In this document: one piece after another, positions 25,505-38,532 of the stretch
Layout of the letters: the number at the start of each line of letters is the position of its first letter
Numbering within the stretch: the stretch's first letter is position 1
DNA from: Costus lasius
Lineage: Eukaryota; Streptophyta; Magnoliopsida; Zingiberales; Costaceae
Direction: 5' to 3'
Length of the DNA stretch: 64,000 nucleotides
Assembly (NCBI GenBank): GCA_027563935.2
Contig: CM050447.1
Span: forward strand, 86,041,461-86,105,460
The notes under the pieces: generated by a model
What the model saw: the letters and a program-made list of their open reading frames with translations, nothing else
Told to the model about the DNA's origin: nothing
The model's database searches: none
Translations under genes and position numbers: made by a program

Positions 25505-26462
25505 CTGGTCAAGCCACTGCTGCAAGCGCCTCTGCCAAGTGTGCTCTGTGCTCTTGTCTGATTAACTTACAAATTAATCTATCTAGACAAGATTGACTCG
25601 CAGGTCAATTACATTTTATAAATTAAATACAATGTGATTCGCAGATCACAAATAAATATTAATTTATAATTAACCAGGCTCGCAGGCCCCAGCACAGCAC
25701 ACATAAAAGGGCAACCCACATAAGATGAAATAAACAAGCATCATGGCATCAATTAATATGTGATCCATTACAAAGAAAACAAATTTTTGAAAACCCATTG
25801 GCATCAATTTTACTTTTCTTATATGCCCTACAACCTTACAACGGTCCATTGATAGGGATCCACTCATCATGTCTAGTTAGATCCATGCCCTTGCATGCAC
25901 CAAGTCTTAACTGACTTGCGTTGACCTAATGGTCAACCATGCATGCGCCAAGGGCTGAACAACCAACATGAGATCTGGCAAGCGGGTGTGACCCCGGGCC
26001 TAACTCATGTGTGTTCACTGGTTGTCTCAACCAGACCTCGCTACACGCCTGTGATGCAATCGACCTATAGCCACCTCGTGCTTGCGCACAGGTGCCATCT
26101 GGTCGACCCATGTAGGCTGTCAGATGGTCTGATCAGACTAGTTTGATCTATACTAGATGATGCTTTCAACCCCATCAACCCGTCTAAGGGTTTACAGTAG
26201 GCGCAACTTAGATCTAATCAAAGGCGCGCAAGTTAAGTTTTGATAAAACAACAACATGTAGCATGCGCAACAATGTAAGCAATATACATGCACCAACAAA
26301 ATCAACCTAACACATGCGCCACCAAAATCAATCTCATATATGCGCCACAAAAATACTTTCAACTAGTATTATCGCATGATGAGAAAACTTAGATCATAAG
26401 CGCAAACGAGGATCACCTTAAGCAATCATATGAATCATATGTAAACCTGCTCTGATACCAAT
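25505..26462 (-). other. E2 leader, LTR-proximal part
   Basis: Continuation of the E2 leader beyond E3. It begins inside the tRNA-like module, whose second short repeat is altered here (near 25524), and contains the three CTGCG-loop hairpins (25592-25609, 25633-25650 and 25677-25688). The first hairpin loop is CTGCGA instead of CTGCGT, with the GGC/GCC stem kept. Confidence 0.85.
26449..26460 (-). other. E2 primer binding site
   Basis: TGGTATCAGAGC-type site on the minus strand, two bases from the E2 5' LTR end at 26463. Confidence 0.9.
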
Positions 26463-27955
26463 TGAAGCAACCCCTAAAGCTAGGGGAGTCGAAACCCTAA
26501 ACATGCGCATCTAACAAGCATGGGCGGAAACAAGGGTTTCTAGGATCGCATATTAGAGCCATATGATCAACTTTAGGATATGAGAGATCATACCATAGCC
26601 ATGAAGGGATGGCAACTTGGAAGCAAAGAATCAATTGAATCTTCTCCAAAGGCTGTCGCACACAAGAGGAAGAAGGCCTACTCCTTTGGCGCGACTTGTG
26701 CTAGCAAGGCTCCAAAGTTTTCTTCTCGTATGGAAAGGAATGAAAGGATGAAGACTTGCTTGGCCGAACTTTCTCCAAAGTGTTTTTCCACCTTCACACC
26801 CCCGTGTGTCGTCGAGAGGAAGAGGCAAGAAGACGTCTCGAAAATGAAGTGGAGACGTTTTCATCAAACGTGGAGACGTTTTTCCAAGATGGAAAAACCG
26901 ACTTCTAAAAATGGAAAGTCTTTGACTCCATACGTTCATGCGATCATCCTTGCGTTCACTCCAAGTGAACCGATCGCTCCTCTTTATCCTCTTTGAACCA
27001 AGCCATGGTTCAATTGCATTTGGTTCAATGACCAAACCAAATCAGCCCAAGCATGTAGTCCAGATATAATTAAACCCTAAGGTTCTAGATCTGACCGTTC
27101 ATCTCTTGATGCTCTTGATCTCACCGATCTAGCATCAAATCTCTCGATCGAAGCTTACCGATCTCAAGCCCTAATCAATCAAACATGATCAGACCAGATC
27201 TCACCTACAATCAGAGATTCAATCCCTTTAAAACTGAACCCAAATAATTCAGTCCACACGATCTGACTTAAGTAAGCCATATCATCAAATTGTGCGACCC
27301 TAAGGGTTTCCTTTAAATGTCGGTAACGATAACTTACGTTATCACGATCAGTGAGGGGTATCTAGCAACACATCACTGTCTCCCGATATAAAGGAAAGAG
27401 TCTTCCAAGACTACACCCAAACCACAGCACAAGTGTGAATCTCCTTCACTAGGCATACATGTTTCCTTTGCCACTGGATGTTCTTATTGGACAAGCGTGT
27501 CAAGCCTGTAGTTCCAATATGATGAGCATGATTAGATCAGATGAACATAATCATCTGGGTATGGCCATACACTTTCTCAATCATCTCATCCAGGGGGGCC
27601 CCTTTTGAACATCACACTCCAATTAAGGAGACGGCAATCCTTTATCTATCACTAGTGCCCTAACATGATTCAAGCTCACCATCCAAGATAGTCTATAATC
27701 ATTATGTTTCAAATGATATTGAACTACCTCAAAACAATGACAATCATCATTTAGAAAACACAAGTGATCTCAAGTCAGAGGAAATGTGCCACTTGTTACA
27801 TTCAAGGATTATTCATATTCTGACAACCAATTGAATATCCTAGTAGGGTCTGCCCAGTACATCCAATGTACCCATGAGTCTACATCTTATTCCATGCTCG
27901 AAGCATCCTATAAGATTAGAACACATATTAGTCTCAATCATATCAAGGTTGTCTC
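26463..27955 (-). repeat. E2 5' LTR, main part
   Basis: 1493 bp up to the E4 insertion point; the remaining 206 bp are at 37036-37241. The joined length is 1699 bp, equal to the 3' LTR. Hairpin at 27328-27343. Confidence 0.94.
27951..27955. repeat. Target duplication GTCTC of E4 (left copy)
   Basis: GTCTC here and at 37031-37035 flanks E4 exactly. Confidence 0.95.
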
Positions 27956-29634
27956 TGTTGGGGTATGCCCTTAAGGCTAATGTTTGAGGCCTTGGGATTA
28001 TATCAGTATCATGTAATAAACTCTTATGTTTATAAAGGAATGGTTATTATTCAGGTTGTTACATTGTCTGCTGCAATAATTGTACTTCTGAATAATGTCT
28101 CAATGGTGTTCAGCTAGGCTGACATGCAGTTAAGTCCTTAGTCAAGATATCTTGGTGAACATGAGACAGCCTTGATATGGTTAAGACTAATATGTGTTCT
28201 AATCTTATAGGATGCTTCGAGCATGGAATAAGATGTAGACTCATGGGTACATTGGATGTACTGGACAGACCCTACTAGGATATTCAATTGCTTGTCACAA
28301 TGTGAATAATCCTTGATTGCAACAAGTGGCACATGTCCTCTGACTTGAGATCACTTGTGTTTCTAAATGATGATTGTCATTGTTTTGAGGTAGTTCAATA
28401 TCATTTGAAACATAATGATTATAGACTATCTTGGATGGTGAGCTTGAGTCAGGTTAGGGCACTAGTGATAGACAAAGGATTGCCGTCTCCTTGTTTAAGG
28501 AGTGTGATGTTCTAAAGGGCCCCCCTGGATGAGATGATTGAGAAAGTGTATGGCCATACCCAGGTGACTATGTTCATCAGATCTAATCATGCTCATCATA
28601 TTGGAGCTACAAGCTTGACACGCTTGTCCAATAAGAACATCCAGTGGCAAAGGATATTTGCATGCCTGGTGAGTTGGATTCACACTTGTGCTGTGGTTTG
28701 GGTGTAGTCTTGGAAGACTCTTTCCTTTATATCGGGAGACAGTGATGTGTTGCTAGATACCCCTCACTGATCGTGATAACGTAAGTTATCATTACCGACA
28801 TTTAAAGGAAACCCTCAGGGTCGCACAATTTGATGATATGGCTTACTTAAGTCAGATCGTGTGGACTGAATTATTTGGGTTCAGTTTAAAGGGATTTAAT
28901 CTCTGATTGTAAGTGAGATCTGGTCTGATCATGTTTGATTGATTAGGGCTTGAGATCGGTAAGCTTCGATCGAGAGAATGGATGCTAGATCGGTGAGATC
29001 AGAAGTATCAAGAGATCAACGGTTAGATCTGGAGTCTTAGGGTTTAATCATGATCTAGACTGGATCGCTTGGCTTGATTGGTTCTTGAACCGAACCGAAT
29101 TGAACCAGCTCATTAAGTGAGCGGATGGTTCATGAGATAAGAGGTTTGCGATTGGGTAAACCCATGATCGCATATTGAGAAGTGGCATGCTATTTTTAGA
29201 TAGCACTTCTCTAAACGTGACCACGCCTCACGTTTCACCTCTTCACGCCTCTTCTCGCCTCGCCTCTCCATGAGTCGACACAAGTTCTCTCTCGTGTGGT
29301 GAAGAAGGTGAACGAAAAGGAGAAGGAAGAAATCGCCAAGAAGATCTCATCCCTTTCATTCGATCAGGATACTTGGACGATCCTTGCTAGCACAAGGGGC
29401 GACAAGGAGGAGCCAAGACTCATCTTGTGTGCGTCACCTCTGGAGGAAAGCCACATCGCTTTCTGCTTCCAAGTCGCCATCTAGAAATGGCATCGGTATG
29501 AATCTCATTCTTTCTATAGAATGTTTTTATGTTGATCATATAGCATGCAATAGATCTAGAAACCCTCTCCGCTGCTTCAAATCCTCCAAAATGCGCCTAT
29601 TAGGGTTTTGCCCCCCTTTGTAGGGGTTCCTTCA
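27956..29634 (+). repeat. E4 5' LTR
   Basis: 1679 bp, TGTTGGGGTATGCC to GGGGTTCCTTCA. GNRA hairpin (loop GTAA) at 28775-28790. A self-complementary CTCCTT-GTTT-AAGGAG lies near 28488-28503. Confidence 0.95.
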
Positions 29635-31460
29635 ATTGGTATCAGAGGCAGGTTTCATGCATGTTTTATGATTGCTTGAGCCATTTGTGATCCATATTTG
29701 CGCAAGTATACTTAGATCTTCTTCTTGTTAACATGCGAAATATACATGATGTATGATTATACTTAAGTTGCGCATGTATCATGTTATTATGGCGCTTGTT
29801 AATGTTTTTGTCAAAAACAAATATCACTTGTGCGCCTCATTAGATCTAAGTTGCGCCTACTGTAAACCCTTAGACGGGTTGATGGGGTTGAAGTCATCCT
29901 CTAGGTTAGATCCAATAGTCTGATCAGACCATTTGACAGCCTAGATGGGTCGACCAGATGGCACCCATGCGTAAGCATGTAGTGGCTATAGGTCGACTGC
30001 ATCACAGGCGTGTAGCGAGGTCTGGTTGAGACAACTGATGAACGCATATGAGTTAGGCCCGGGTTCACACCCGCTTGCCAGAACTCATGATGGTTGTTCA
30101 GCCCTTGGCGCATGCATAGTTGACCACTGGGTCGACTCAAGTCAGTTAGGACTTGGTGCATGCAAGGGCAGTGGATCTGACTAGACATGATGAGTGGATC
30201 CCTATCAATGGACCGTTGTAAGGTAGTAAGGGCATATAAGGAAAATAAAATTGATGCCAATGGGGTTTTCAAAATTTTATTTTCATGGTTGGATCGCATG
30301 TTGATTGATGCCATGTGCTTGTTTATTTATTCTTATGTGGGCTGCCCGTGTTAAATGTGTGCTGTGCTGGGGCCTGCGTGCCTGGAAATTATTTTGTAAA
30401 TTAATTTTAATTGTGATCTGCGCATCACCTTGTATTTAATTTATAAAATGTAATTGACCTGCGAGTCAATCTTGTCTAGATAGATTAATTTGTAAATTAA
30501 TCAGACAAGAGCACAGAGCACACATGGCAGAGGCGCATGCAGCAGTGGCTAGACCAGGTGGGAGGTCCAGGGTTCGACTCTGGGACCAGGCGCATTTTCC
30601 CTGGTAGGTGCACCTGAGCTGTAGATGGCGCTTGGGCCCTAGGTTGGGCCAGATGAGCAGCAAAAGTCCCATGAAGAAAAGCAAGTGAAGACTTAAGTTA
30701 ATTAAGGTCTTACTTAGGCTATGGGCTTTTACCACATAAGATCCATGCTTTCTTTTATTGTTTATATAAGTAGAACAGCATGATTAATTTATCTTCTGCT
30801 ATCACCATAGGAATTGCATGATAGTGAAGAAGATAAAAGACCGTTAAAATCCAACGCTAAAATATCAAGCTCGTAAGCCTTCTGACGCGAAACCTCACTG
30901 TTCTGACTATCGTTGGAGCCGTGTTGTACCCACTCAGTGGGCACGTCCATCTATCTTCAGACGGTGCGGGATTACACCTGCGTGTTACAGAGAAGGGATT
31001 TATCGCTTCTCGTTGCTCAGCATAGCACGTGGTGGTCCAGGGAGTAGGTCGGGTTAGCTTGACCGTGTAGGCTACATATGTGGTGCATATGGTAGCGCAT
31101 GGAGGCAGCCATCTGTGGGGTCAGAGACTGTGTTGTACCAACTCAGTTGGCACAGTCTGCTGGATTGCCCAGATGAAGGGGAATCGCACGGGTTGGCGAT
31201 TGGCAGGGACTGCCTACCAGAAATTAGTGCTTGTACTCTCTGTGCATCTTATCTCGCCTGAGCGGGACGCGGAGACCAAGTATGAAATCTGGATCCCATC
31301 TCACTAAAAGAGTTCTACTCTTTCGGGCTGTTTTGCTGGATTTTTCAGTCAGATAAAATAGTGAGAAAAAGAATCATTCTTAAGTCCTGAATTGATTCTT
31401 TACATTGATACTGACCTTGCTGTTATTGCATTGTTGTAGATACCTGCAGCAACGAACACC
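29635..31460 (+). other. E4 leader
   Basis: 1.83 kb. It holds three CTGCG-loop hairpins (30371-30382, 30413-30428 and 30453-30470), the tRNA-like module between AGGCGCAT copies at 30531-30538 and 30588-30595 with its B-box-like GGTTCGACTC at 30571-30580, twin bulged hairpins (30920-30945 and 31125-31158), the pre-gag hairpin with loop TCT (31307-31323) and a 75-codon upstream ORF (31080-31307). Confidence 0.85.
29637..29648 (+). other. E4 primer binding site
   Basis: TGGTATCAGAGG two bases after the LTR; it departs from the canonical site only at the last base. Confidence 0.88.
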
Positions 31461-34400
31461 ATGAGCTTCAATGTGCAATCCCTACTGGAAAGAGAGAAGT
31501 TAGCTGGGCCAAACTTCTCAGACTGGTTCGGACACCTTAAGATTGTTCTTAAGGCAGAGAGGAAACTGTATGTCCTCGAGACGGCGATACCGCCTCAGCC
31601 CGCTCCGAACGCCGCAAGGGCGGTTCGGGAAGCTTATGAAAAGCACGTCAATGATAGCATTGATGTCGCTTGCCTGATGCTAGCGTCTATGATGCCACCG
31701 CTGCAGCGTCAGCATGAGGATATGTCGGCTATAGAGATGATAGCGAACCTCAAGATGCTGTATGCTGCACAGGCGAGGACAGAATGCTATAATCTGACAA
31801 AGCTGTTCTTTCAGAGCAAACTGACTGAAGGGAGCCCAGTGGGAGCTCACGTGCTCAAGATGATTGGGCACAAGGAGGCTCTAGAGAAACTGGGGCATAC
31901 CATCAACTAGGAGCTTGCTGTAGACATCATTCTGCAGTCTCTCCCGCCCTCTTTCGATGCGTTCATTATTAACTTTAATATGAACAAAATCGACTGTACT
32001 CCGGCAGAGCTGCTGAATATGCTCTTGACTACTGAGGAGACTCTGAAGGGAAAGCCTTTGACCTCTGTCTTAATGGTTCCTTCGAGGAACAAGAAGAAGG
32101 GGAAGAAGGGCAAGGCCCCTGTCAAGAGTTACAGCAAGGCTCTGAAGCAAAAAGTTAAGCGGTCAAAGGAATACAGATGTTTCCACTGTGGCCAGCTGGG
32201 TCACTGGAAAAAGGACTGTAAAGCGCTCCAAGGAGACAAGAGGGGAAGCATCGCTTCTGGCTCAGGTATATACGTGACGGAAGTCATGGTTTCATCTTCT
32301 TCTATATCATGGGTGTTGGACACTGCATGTGGAGTTCACATTTGTTCAAATGTACAGGAACTCAAGAGAAGAAGACAGGTGGGACAGCATGAGGTGGACC
32401 TACGCGTTGGAAACGGGGCACGGGTTGCTGCTGTTGCTGTAGGAGACTATTTCATCTCTTTGCCATCTGGACTTGTATTGGAACTAAACAATTGTTACTT
32501 TGTTCCCAGCATTACTAAAAATATTATCTCCATTCCTGCTCTTGTCAGGAAGGGGTTTTCCTTTGAATGCAATATTTCAAAGTGTGTTCTTTCTCATGAT
32601 AATATTGTTTATGCAACTGGTTCAATTAACAATGGGTTATTCATGTTAGACATGGAATGTTCTATACAAAATATTGATATTAAGAAAGCCAAGCATGCTG
32701 ATGACAGCACCTTGTTATGGCATAGTCGTTTAGGCCATATTAACAAGAAACGCATTAAGCGGTTGCATGATCATGGACTGCTGGGATCATTCTCCTATGA
32801 GGAGATTGATACATGCAAGGCTTGTTTAATGGGTAAAATGACGAAGTCACCTTTTCCTAATAAAGGTCAAAGGGCTTCAGGTTTACTTGACCTTATACAC
32901 AGTGATGTGTGTGGGCCATTTAGTAAACATGCCAGAGGTGGCTATCAGTACTTCATTACCTTTACTGATGATTTCAGTAGATATGGGTATGTCTATCTTA
33001 TGAGACATAAAAGTGAATCTTTTGACAAGTTCAAAGAGTTCAAGAATGAAGTACAAAATCAGCTAGGCCGAAATATCAAGACACTTTGTTCTGATCGAGG
33101 TGGAGAATACTTGAGTCATGCGTTTACTGACTATCTGAAGGAGTGTGGGATTATCTCACAGCTCACTCCGCCAGGAACACCGCAATGGAATGGTGTGTCC
33201 GAGAGGAGAAATAGAACGTTACTTGATATGGTTCGTTCTATGATGAGTCAGGTTACTCTACCTTACTCCTTTTGGGGTTTTGCACTAGAAACAGCTGCAA
33301 AGGTACTAAACCGAGTGCCATCCAAGGCAGTTTCAAAGACCCCATATGAATTATGGTATGGGAAACAGCCTAGCTTGACATTTATCAGGATCTGGGGCTG
33401 CGAGGATTATGTCAAAAAGCTCGCCTCTGGGAAACTAGAGAGCAGATCTGACAAATGTATCTTTGTCGGTTACCCTAAGGAAACTAAGGGTTATTATTTC
33501 TACGATCCCAAAGAGAACAAGGTATTTGTTGCTCGGACGGCCATATTTCTTGAGAAGGAGTTTCTTCTGCAAGAGGCAAGTGGGAGAGAAATAAAGCTGG
33601 ATGAGAATCCAGAGGAAGGACAAAGTGATCAAGCACAGTTGGATGAGCTTGAGCCGGTAGAACAGGTTATTGAACAACCTGAGGCTCAGATATCAAGGGA
33701 ACCGCGAAGATCGGGAAGGATCCGTCGACAGCCTGAGCGCTATGACGGAGTCTACATCATTGATAATGATTAACCTCTCACTTATGCGGATGCGGTCAGT
33801 GGACCGGATTCAGCGAGATGGCTTGAAGCTATGCGAGCCGAGATGGACTCCATGTCAGATAACCAAGTCTGGGATTTGGTTGATCCGCCTCCGGGAGTAA
33901 TCCCTATAGGCTGTAAATGGATCTTCAAGAAGAAGATTGACATGGATGGTAACGTGGTTACCTATAAAGGCAGGCTAGTTGTGAAAGGTTTCAAACAAAT
34001 CTACGGGATAGATTATGATGAAACTTTCTCACCTGTAGCTATGTTTAAGTCTATTCGGATTCTTTTCGCGATAGCAGCATATTACGATTATGTGATCTGG
34101 CAAATGGATGTGAAAACAGCTTTCCTTAATGGAAATCTGGAAGAGGATGTGTATATGACACAACCTGAAGGTTTCACTAATCCATCAGATCGTCATAAAA
34201 TATGCAAGTTAAAGAAGTCCATTTATGGACTGAAACAAGCATCGAGAAGCTGGAATATTCTTTTTGATGAATCAGTCAGTGAATTTGGTTTCATCAAGAA
34301 CGAGGATGACCCGTGTGTATATAAGAGGTTTAGTGGGAGCGTGATTACTTTCTTAGTCCTCTACGTCGATGATATCTTGATCATTGGAAATGACATTCCT

Positions 34401-35345
34401 GAAATGCATGCCGTACAGGCATGGTTAAGGAAATGTTTCCAGATGAAAGATCTAGGAGAAGCAGCCTATGTACTAGGTGTGAAGATCTACAGAGATAGAT
34501 CTAAGAGGCTTCTCGGGCTGTGCCAGAGTACTTACATCGATAAAGTCCTGGAGAGATTCCATTTAGAGAATTCTAAAAGAGGGTATCTTCCAGTCAGACA
34601 TGGTCTGAATCTTTCAAAGAGTCAGTGTCCACAAACACAGACTGAGAAAGATGAAATGGACAATACGCCTTATGCTTCGGCTATTGGGTCCATTATGTAT
34701 GCGATGTTGTGTACTCGCCCAGACGTCGCTTACGGGTTAAGCGTGACCAGTCGATTCCAAGGTAATCCAGGTATGGCGCATTGGATTGCATTCAAGAACA
34801 TCTTAAAATATCTGCGGAGGACCAAAGATATGTTCTTGATATATGGTGGTCAGGAAGAACTCAGTATTGAAGGATATACTGACGCTTCGTTCCAGTCAGA
34901 CCAGGATGATTTCCGATCGCAATCAGGCTATGTTTTTAGCTTGAATGGAGGAGCGGTGGTGTGGAAGAGTTTCAAACAGTCAACTGTTGCTGATTCCACA
35001 ACAGAAGCCGAGTATGTTGCAGCCTCGGAAGCATCAAAGGAGGCAGTTTGGATTCGTAAGTTCGTGAGAGAACTTGGTGTTGTTCCTTCGAGTGCAGATC
35101 CTTTGGTTATCTTCTGTGATAACACTGGAGCAATCGCACAAGCAAAGGAACCACGGTCGCACCAGAAGTCCAAGCACATACAGAGACGGTTTCATTTGAT
35201 CCGGGAGATCATAGATCGTGGCGAGATCAAAGTCTGCAAGGTTCATACAGATGACAATCTGGCAGACCCGCTTACTAAGCCTCTGGCGCCGCAGAAGCAT
35301 GTGAAGCACTGTAATAATATGGGTTTGAGATTCCTCAACCATTAG
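31461..35345 (+). pseudogene. E4 gag-pol polyprotein with two stops
   Basis: 3885 bp, colinear with E5 and without net indels. In-frame stops: TAG at 31908-31910 in Gag (CAG in sisters) and TAA at 33771-33773 in the linker between integrase and RT (GAA in sisters, a G-to-T transversion). Between and after them the zinc knuckle, DTA protease, integrase HHCC and D,D35E, RT YVDD and RNase H are all present, ending FLNH. With only two point lesions it was probably functional when it inserted. Confidence 0.96.
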
Positions 35346-35354
35346 ATTAAGTGC

Positions 35355-35364
35355 AAGTGGGAGA
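35355..35364 (+). other. E4 polypurine tract
   Basis: AAGTGGGAGA one base before the 3' LTR. Confidence 0.8.
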
Positions 35365-35365
35365 T

Positions 35366-37030
35366 TGTTGGGGTATGCCCTTAAGGCTAATGTTTGAGGC
35401 CTTGGGATTATATCAGTATCATGTAATAAACTCTTATGTTTATAAAGGCATGGTTATTATTCAGGTTGTTACATTGTCTGCTGCAATAATTGTACTTCTG
35501 AATAATGTCTCAATGGTGTTCAGCTAGGCTGACATGCAGTTAAGTCCTTAGTCGAGATATCTTGGTGAACATGAGACAGCCTTGATATGGTTAAGACTAA
35601 TATGAGGATGCTTCGAGCATGGAATAAGATGTAGACTCATGGGTACATTGGATGTACTGGACAGACCCTACTAGGATATTCAATTGCTTGTCACAATGTG
35701 AATAATCCTTGATTGCAACAAGTGGCACATGTCCTCTGACTTGAGATCACTTGTGTTTCTAAATGATGATTGTCATTGTTTTGAGGTAGTTCAATATCAT
35801 TTGAAACATAATGATTATAGACTATCTTGGATGGTGAGCTTGAGTCAGGTTAGGGCACTAGTGATAGACAAAGGATTGCCGTCTCCTTGTTTAAGGAGTG
35901 TGATGTTCTAAAGGGCCCCCCTGGATGAGATGATTGAGAAAGTGTATGGCCATACCCAGGTGACTATGTTCATCTGATCTAATCATGCTCATCATATTGG
36001 AGCTACAAGCTTGACACGCTTGTCCAATAAGAACATCCAGTGGCAAAGGATATTTGCATGCCTGGTGAGTTGGATTCACACTTGTGCTGTGGTTTGGGTG
36101 TAGTCTTGGAAGACTCTTTCCTTTATATCGGGAGACAGTGATGTGTTGCTAGATACCCCTCACTGATCGTGATAACGTAAGTTATCGTTACCGACATTTA
36201 AAGGAAACCCTCAGGGTCGCACAATTTGATGATATGGCTTACTTAAGTCAGATCGTGTGGACTGAATTATTTGGGTTCAGTTTAAAGGGATTTAATCTCT
36301 GATTGTAAGTGAGATCTGGTCTGATCATGTTTGATTGATTAGGGCTTGAGATCGGTAAGCTTCGATCGAGAGAATGGATGCTAGATCGGTGAGATCAGAA
36401 GCATCAAGAGATCAACGGTTAGATCTGGAGCCTTAGGGTTTAATCATGATCTAGACTGGATCGCTTGGCTTGATTGGTTCTTGAACCGAACTGAATTGAA
36501 CCAGCTCATTAAGTGAGCGGATGGTTCATGAGATAAGAGGTTTGCGATTGGGTAAACCCATGATCGCATATTGAGAAGTGGCATGCTATTTTTAGATAGC
36601 ACTTCTCTAAACGTGACCACGCCTCACGTTTCACCTCTTCACGCCTCTTCTCGCCTCGCCTCTCCACGAGTCGACACAAGTTCTCTCTCGTGTGGTGAAG
36701 AAGGTGAACGAAAAGGAGAAGGAAGAAATCGCCAAGAAGATCTCATCCCTTTCATTCGATCAGGATACTTGGACGATCCTTGCAAGCACAAGGGGCGACA
36801 AGGAGGAGCCAAGACTCATCTTGTGTGCGTCACCTCTGGAGGAAAGCCACATCGCTTTCTGCTTCCAAGTCGCCATCTAGAAATGGCATCGGTATGAATC
36901 TCATTCTTTCTATAGAATGTTTTTATGTTGATCATATAGCATGCAATAGATCTAGAAACCCTCTCCGCTGCTTCAAATCCTCCAAAATGCGCCTATTAGG
37001 GTTTCGCCCCCCTTTGTAGGGGTTCCTTCA
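35366..37030 (+). repeat. E4 3' LTR
   Basis: 1665 bp. Compared with the 5' LTR it lacks 14 bp between AATATG and AGGATGC near 35604. GNRA hairpin at 36171-36186. Confidence 0.95.
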
Positions 37031-37035
37031 GTCTC

Positions 37036-37241
37036 ATGTTCACCAAGATATCTCGACTAAGGACATATAGCATGTCAGCCTAGCTGAACAGCATTGAGAC
37101 ATTATTCAGAAGAACACTTATTGCAGCAGACAATGTAACAATCTGAATAATAACCATTGCCTTTATAAACATAAGAGTTTATACATGATACTATTACAAT
37201 CCCAAGGCCTCAAACATTAGCCTTAAGGGCATACTCCAACA
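37036..37241 (-). repeat. E2 5' LTR, first 206 bp
   Basis: Outer end of E2. On the minus strand it starts TGTTGGAGTATGCC at 37241. It is followed by the CTTTG duplication (37242-37246) and then by E1 LTR sequence. Confidence 0.94.
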
Positions 37242-37246
37242 CTTTG

Positions 37247-37439
37247 GAGGAGAGCCGCTCGCCCTCTTCTTCCAAGACGCCATCCAAGAAATGGCATTGG
37301 TATGATCCCCTTCTTGATCTATACAAATCCTTAAGTTGATCTATGTTCATACATGCGATCCTAGGAAACCCTAGATTCCGTCCATGCAAGTTTTTATATG
37401 CGCATGCTTTAGGGTTTCGTCCCCTTAGTGGAACTTTCA
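37247..37439 (+). repeat. E1 3' LTR, last 193 bp
   Basis: Resumes the E1 LTR after E2 and ends GGAACTTTCA at 37439, matching the end of the E1 5' LTR at 2679 with a few C-to-T differences. Confidence 0.93.
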
Positions 37440-38532
37440 CCTGCGACCAAGAAGATAAAGAAGAAGGGTAAGGCACATGCTAAGAGCAGTGCCAGAGGTC
37501 CTACTAAAGCACTGAAGAAAAAGGCGAAGAAGTCAAAGGACCAGAGGTGTTTTCACTGTGGCGAGCATGGTCACTAGATAAGGGACTGCAAGCAGCTTCA
37601 GAATGAGGAGAAGAAAGGCTTGGCCTTAACTTCTAGCTCAGGTATCTATGTTACAGAAGTCAATCTTTCTACTTCTATGTCATGGGTATTGGATACCGCA
37701 TGTGGAGCTCATATTTGTACAAATATGTAGGGGCTCAAGAAAAGTAGATCGGTGCGGCCTGGAGAGATTGACCTACGCATTGGAAATGGGGCACAGGTTG
37801 CTGCTGTTGCTGTAGGCGTTTTGACTCTCTCCTTGCCTTCTGGACTTCAATTAGAACTAGATAATTGCTTTTGTGTACCTTCACTTACTAAGAACATTGT
37901 ATCCATTCCTTGCTTAGCAAAGAAGGGATTTAAGTTTGAAATAAATAAGAACTCTTGTTCTTTTTCATTTGCAAATATGTTCTATGGGAAGGGTACTTTG
38001 TGCAATGGTCTATATATCTTGGATATGGAAAGTTCTATTTGTAACATAAGTAATAAAAGGACCAAACTGAGTGGTTCAGTTGGTGCTTTCCTATGGCATT
38101 GTCAATTAGCCCATATAAATAAGAATCGTGTCCAACAACTCCATGCAAATGGATTGTTAGATTCAAGTTCCTTTGAGGAATTTGATACTTGTGAACCTTG
38201 TTTATTAGGGAAAATGACAAAAGCGCCCTTCCCCAAGATTGGTGAGAGGGCAGGAGGTTTATTAGATCTCATACATACTGATGTGTGTGGGCCTTTCAAT
38301 AAACAAGCCAGAGGAGGGTACAACTACTTCATTACCTTCACTGATGACTTCAGTAGGTATGGCTATGTCTACTTAATGAGACATAAATCTAAGTCCTTTG
38401 GGAAATTCAAGGAGTTAAAGAATGAAGTAGAGAACTAGCCTGGAAGATCCATTAAAGCTCTTCGATCAGATCGAGGTGGAGAGTACCTGAGCGGTGAGTT
38501 CTTTGACTATCTGAGAGAGTGTGGGATAATAT
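37440..38532 (+). pseudogene. E6 gag-pol, Gag end to integrase core
   Basis: Family B copia polyprotein starting mid-Gag, because E1 inserted here and the 5' part lies upstream of the window. It shows a Lys-rich Gag tail, zinc knuckle CFHCGEHGH then a TAG (37575-37577) where Trp is expected, protease WVLDTACGAH, TAG at 37728-37730 (CAG in relatives), integrase zinc region, first catalytic Asp in HTDVCGPF, and TAG at 38436-38438 (CAG in relatives) before SDRGGEYLS. E5 then interrupts the frame between the second catalytic Asp and the Glu. Continues at 47681. Confidence 0.92.
38528..38532. repeat. Target duplication AATAT of E5 (left copy)
   Basis: AATAT here and at 47676-47680 flanks E5 exactly. 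Removing E5 and one copy rejoins the E6 integrase reading frame. Confidence 0.96.

Larger units (their letters stand above)
27956..37030 (+). mobile_element. E4: copia element, family A, two stop codons
   Basis: Complete 9.1-kb element in the 5' LTR of E2, in opposite orientation to it. LTRs are 1679 and 1665 bp; the difference is one 14-bp deletion in the 3' copy near 35604. About ten substitutions separate them. Because E4 sits inside E2 it must be younger, although its LTRs differ at slightly more sites than those of E2. Confidence 0.96.
9876..37241 (-). mobile_element. E2: copia element, family A, hosting E3 and E4
   Basis: After removing E3 and E4, E2 has two 1699-bp LTRs, primer site, ~1.86-kb leader, a 3885-bp gag-pol frame and polypurine tract. 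About seven LTR differences were seen by eye (under 0.5 percent). E3 sits in its leader beside the tRNA-like module and E4 sits in its 5' LTR about 206 bp from the LTR start. Four in-frame stops, all CAG to TAG, inactivate the polyprotein. Confidence 0.93.
1522..37439 (+). mobile_element. E1: copia element, family A, split by E2
   Basis: E1 runs from a 5'-truncated 5' LTR (1522-2679) through primer site, leader and broken gag-pol to a 3' LTR cut in two by E2 (8392-9875 and 37247-37439). The two 3' LTR pieces rejoin across the CTTTG duplication to 1677 bp. About 15 differences over the ~1150 bp shared by its LTRs make it older than the elements inside it. Its right end abuts the gag region of E6 at 37440 (flank CCTGC). 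The matching left duplication would lie upstream of the window or was lost with the LTR truncation. Confidence 0.9.

Noticed and set aside
28333..36079. Large segmental duplication (28140-29630 against 35540-37030, and 38533-40226 against 45982-47675)
   Set aside because: These are the 5' and 3' LTR pairs of E4 and E5.
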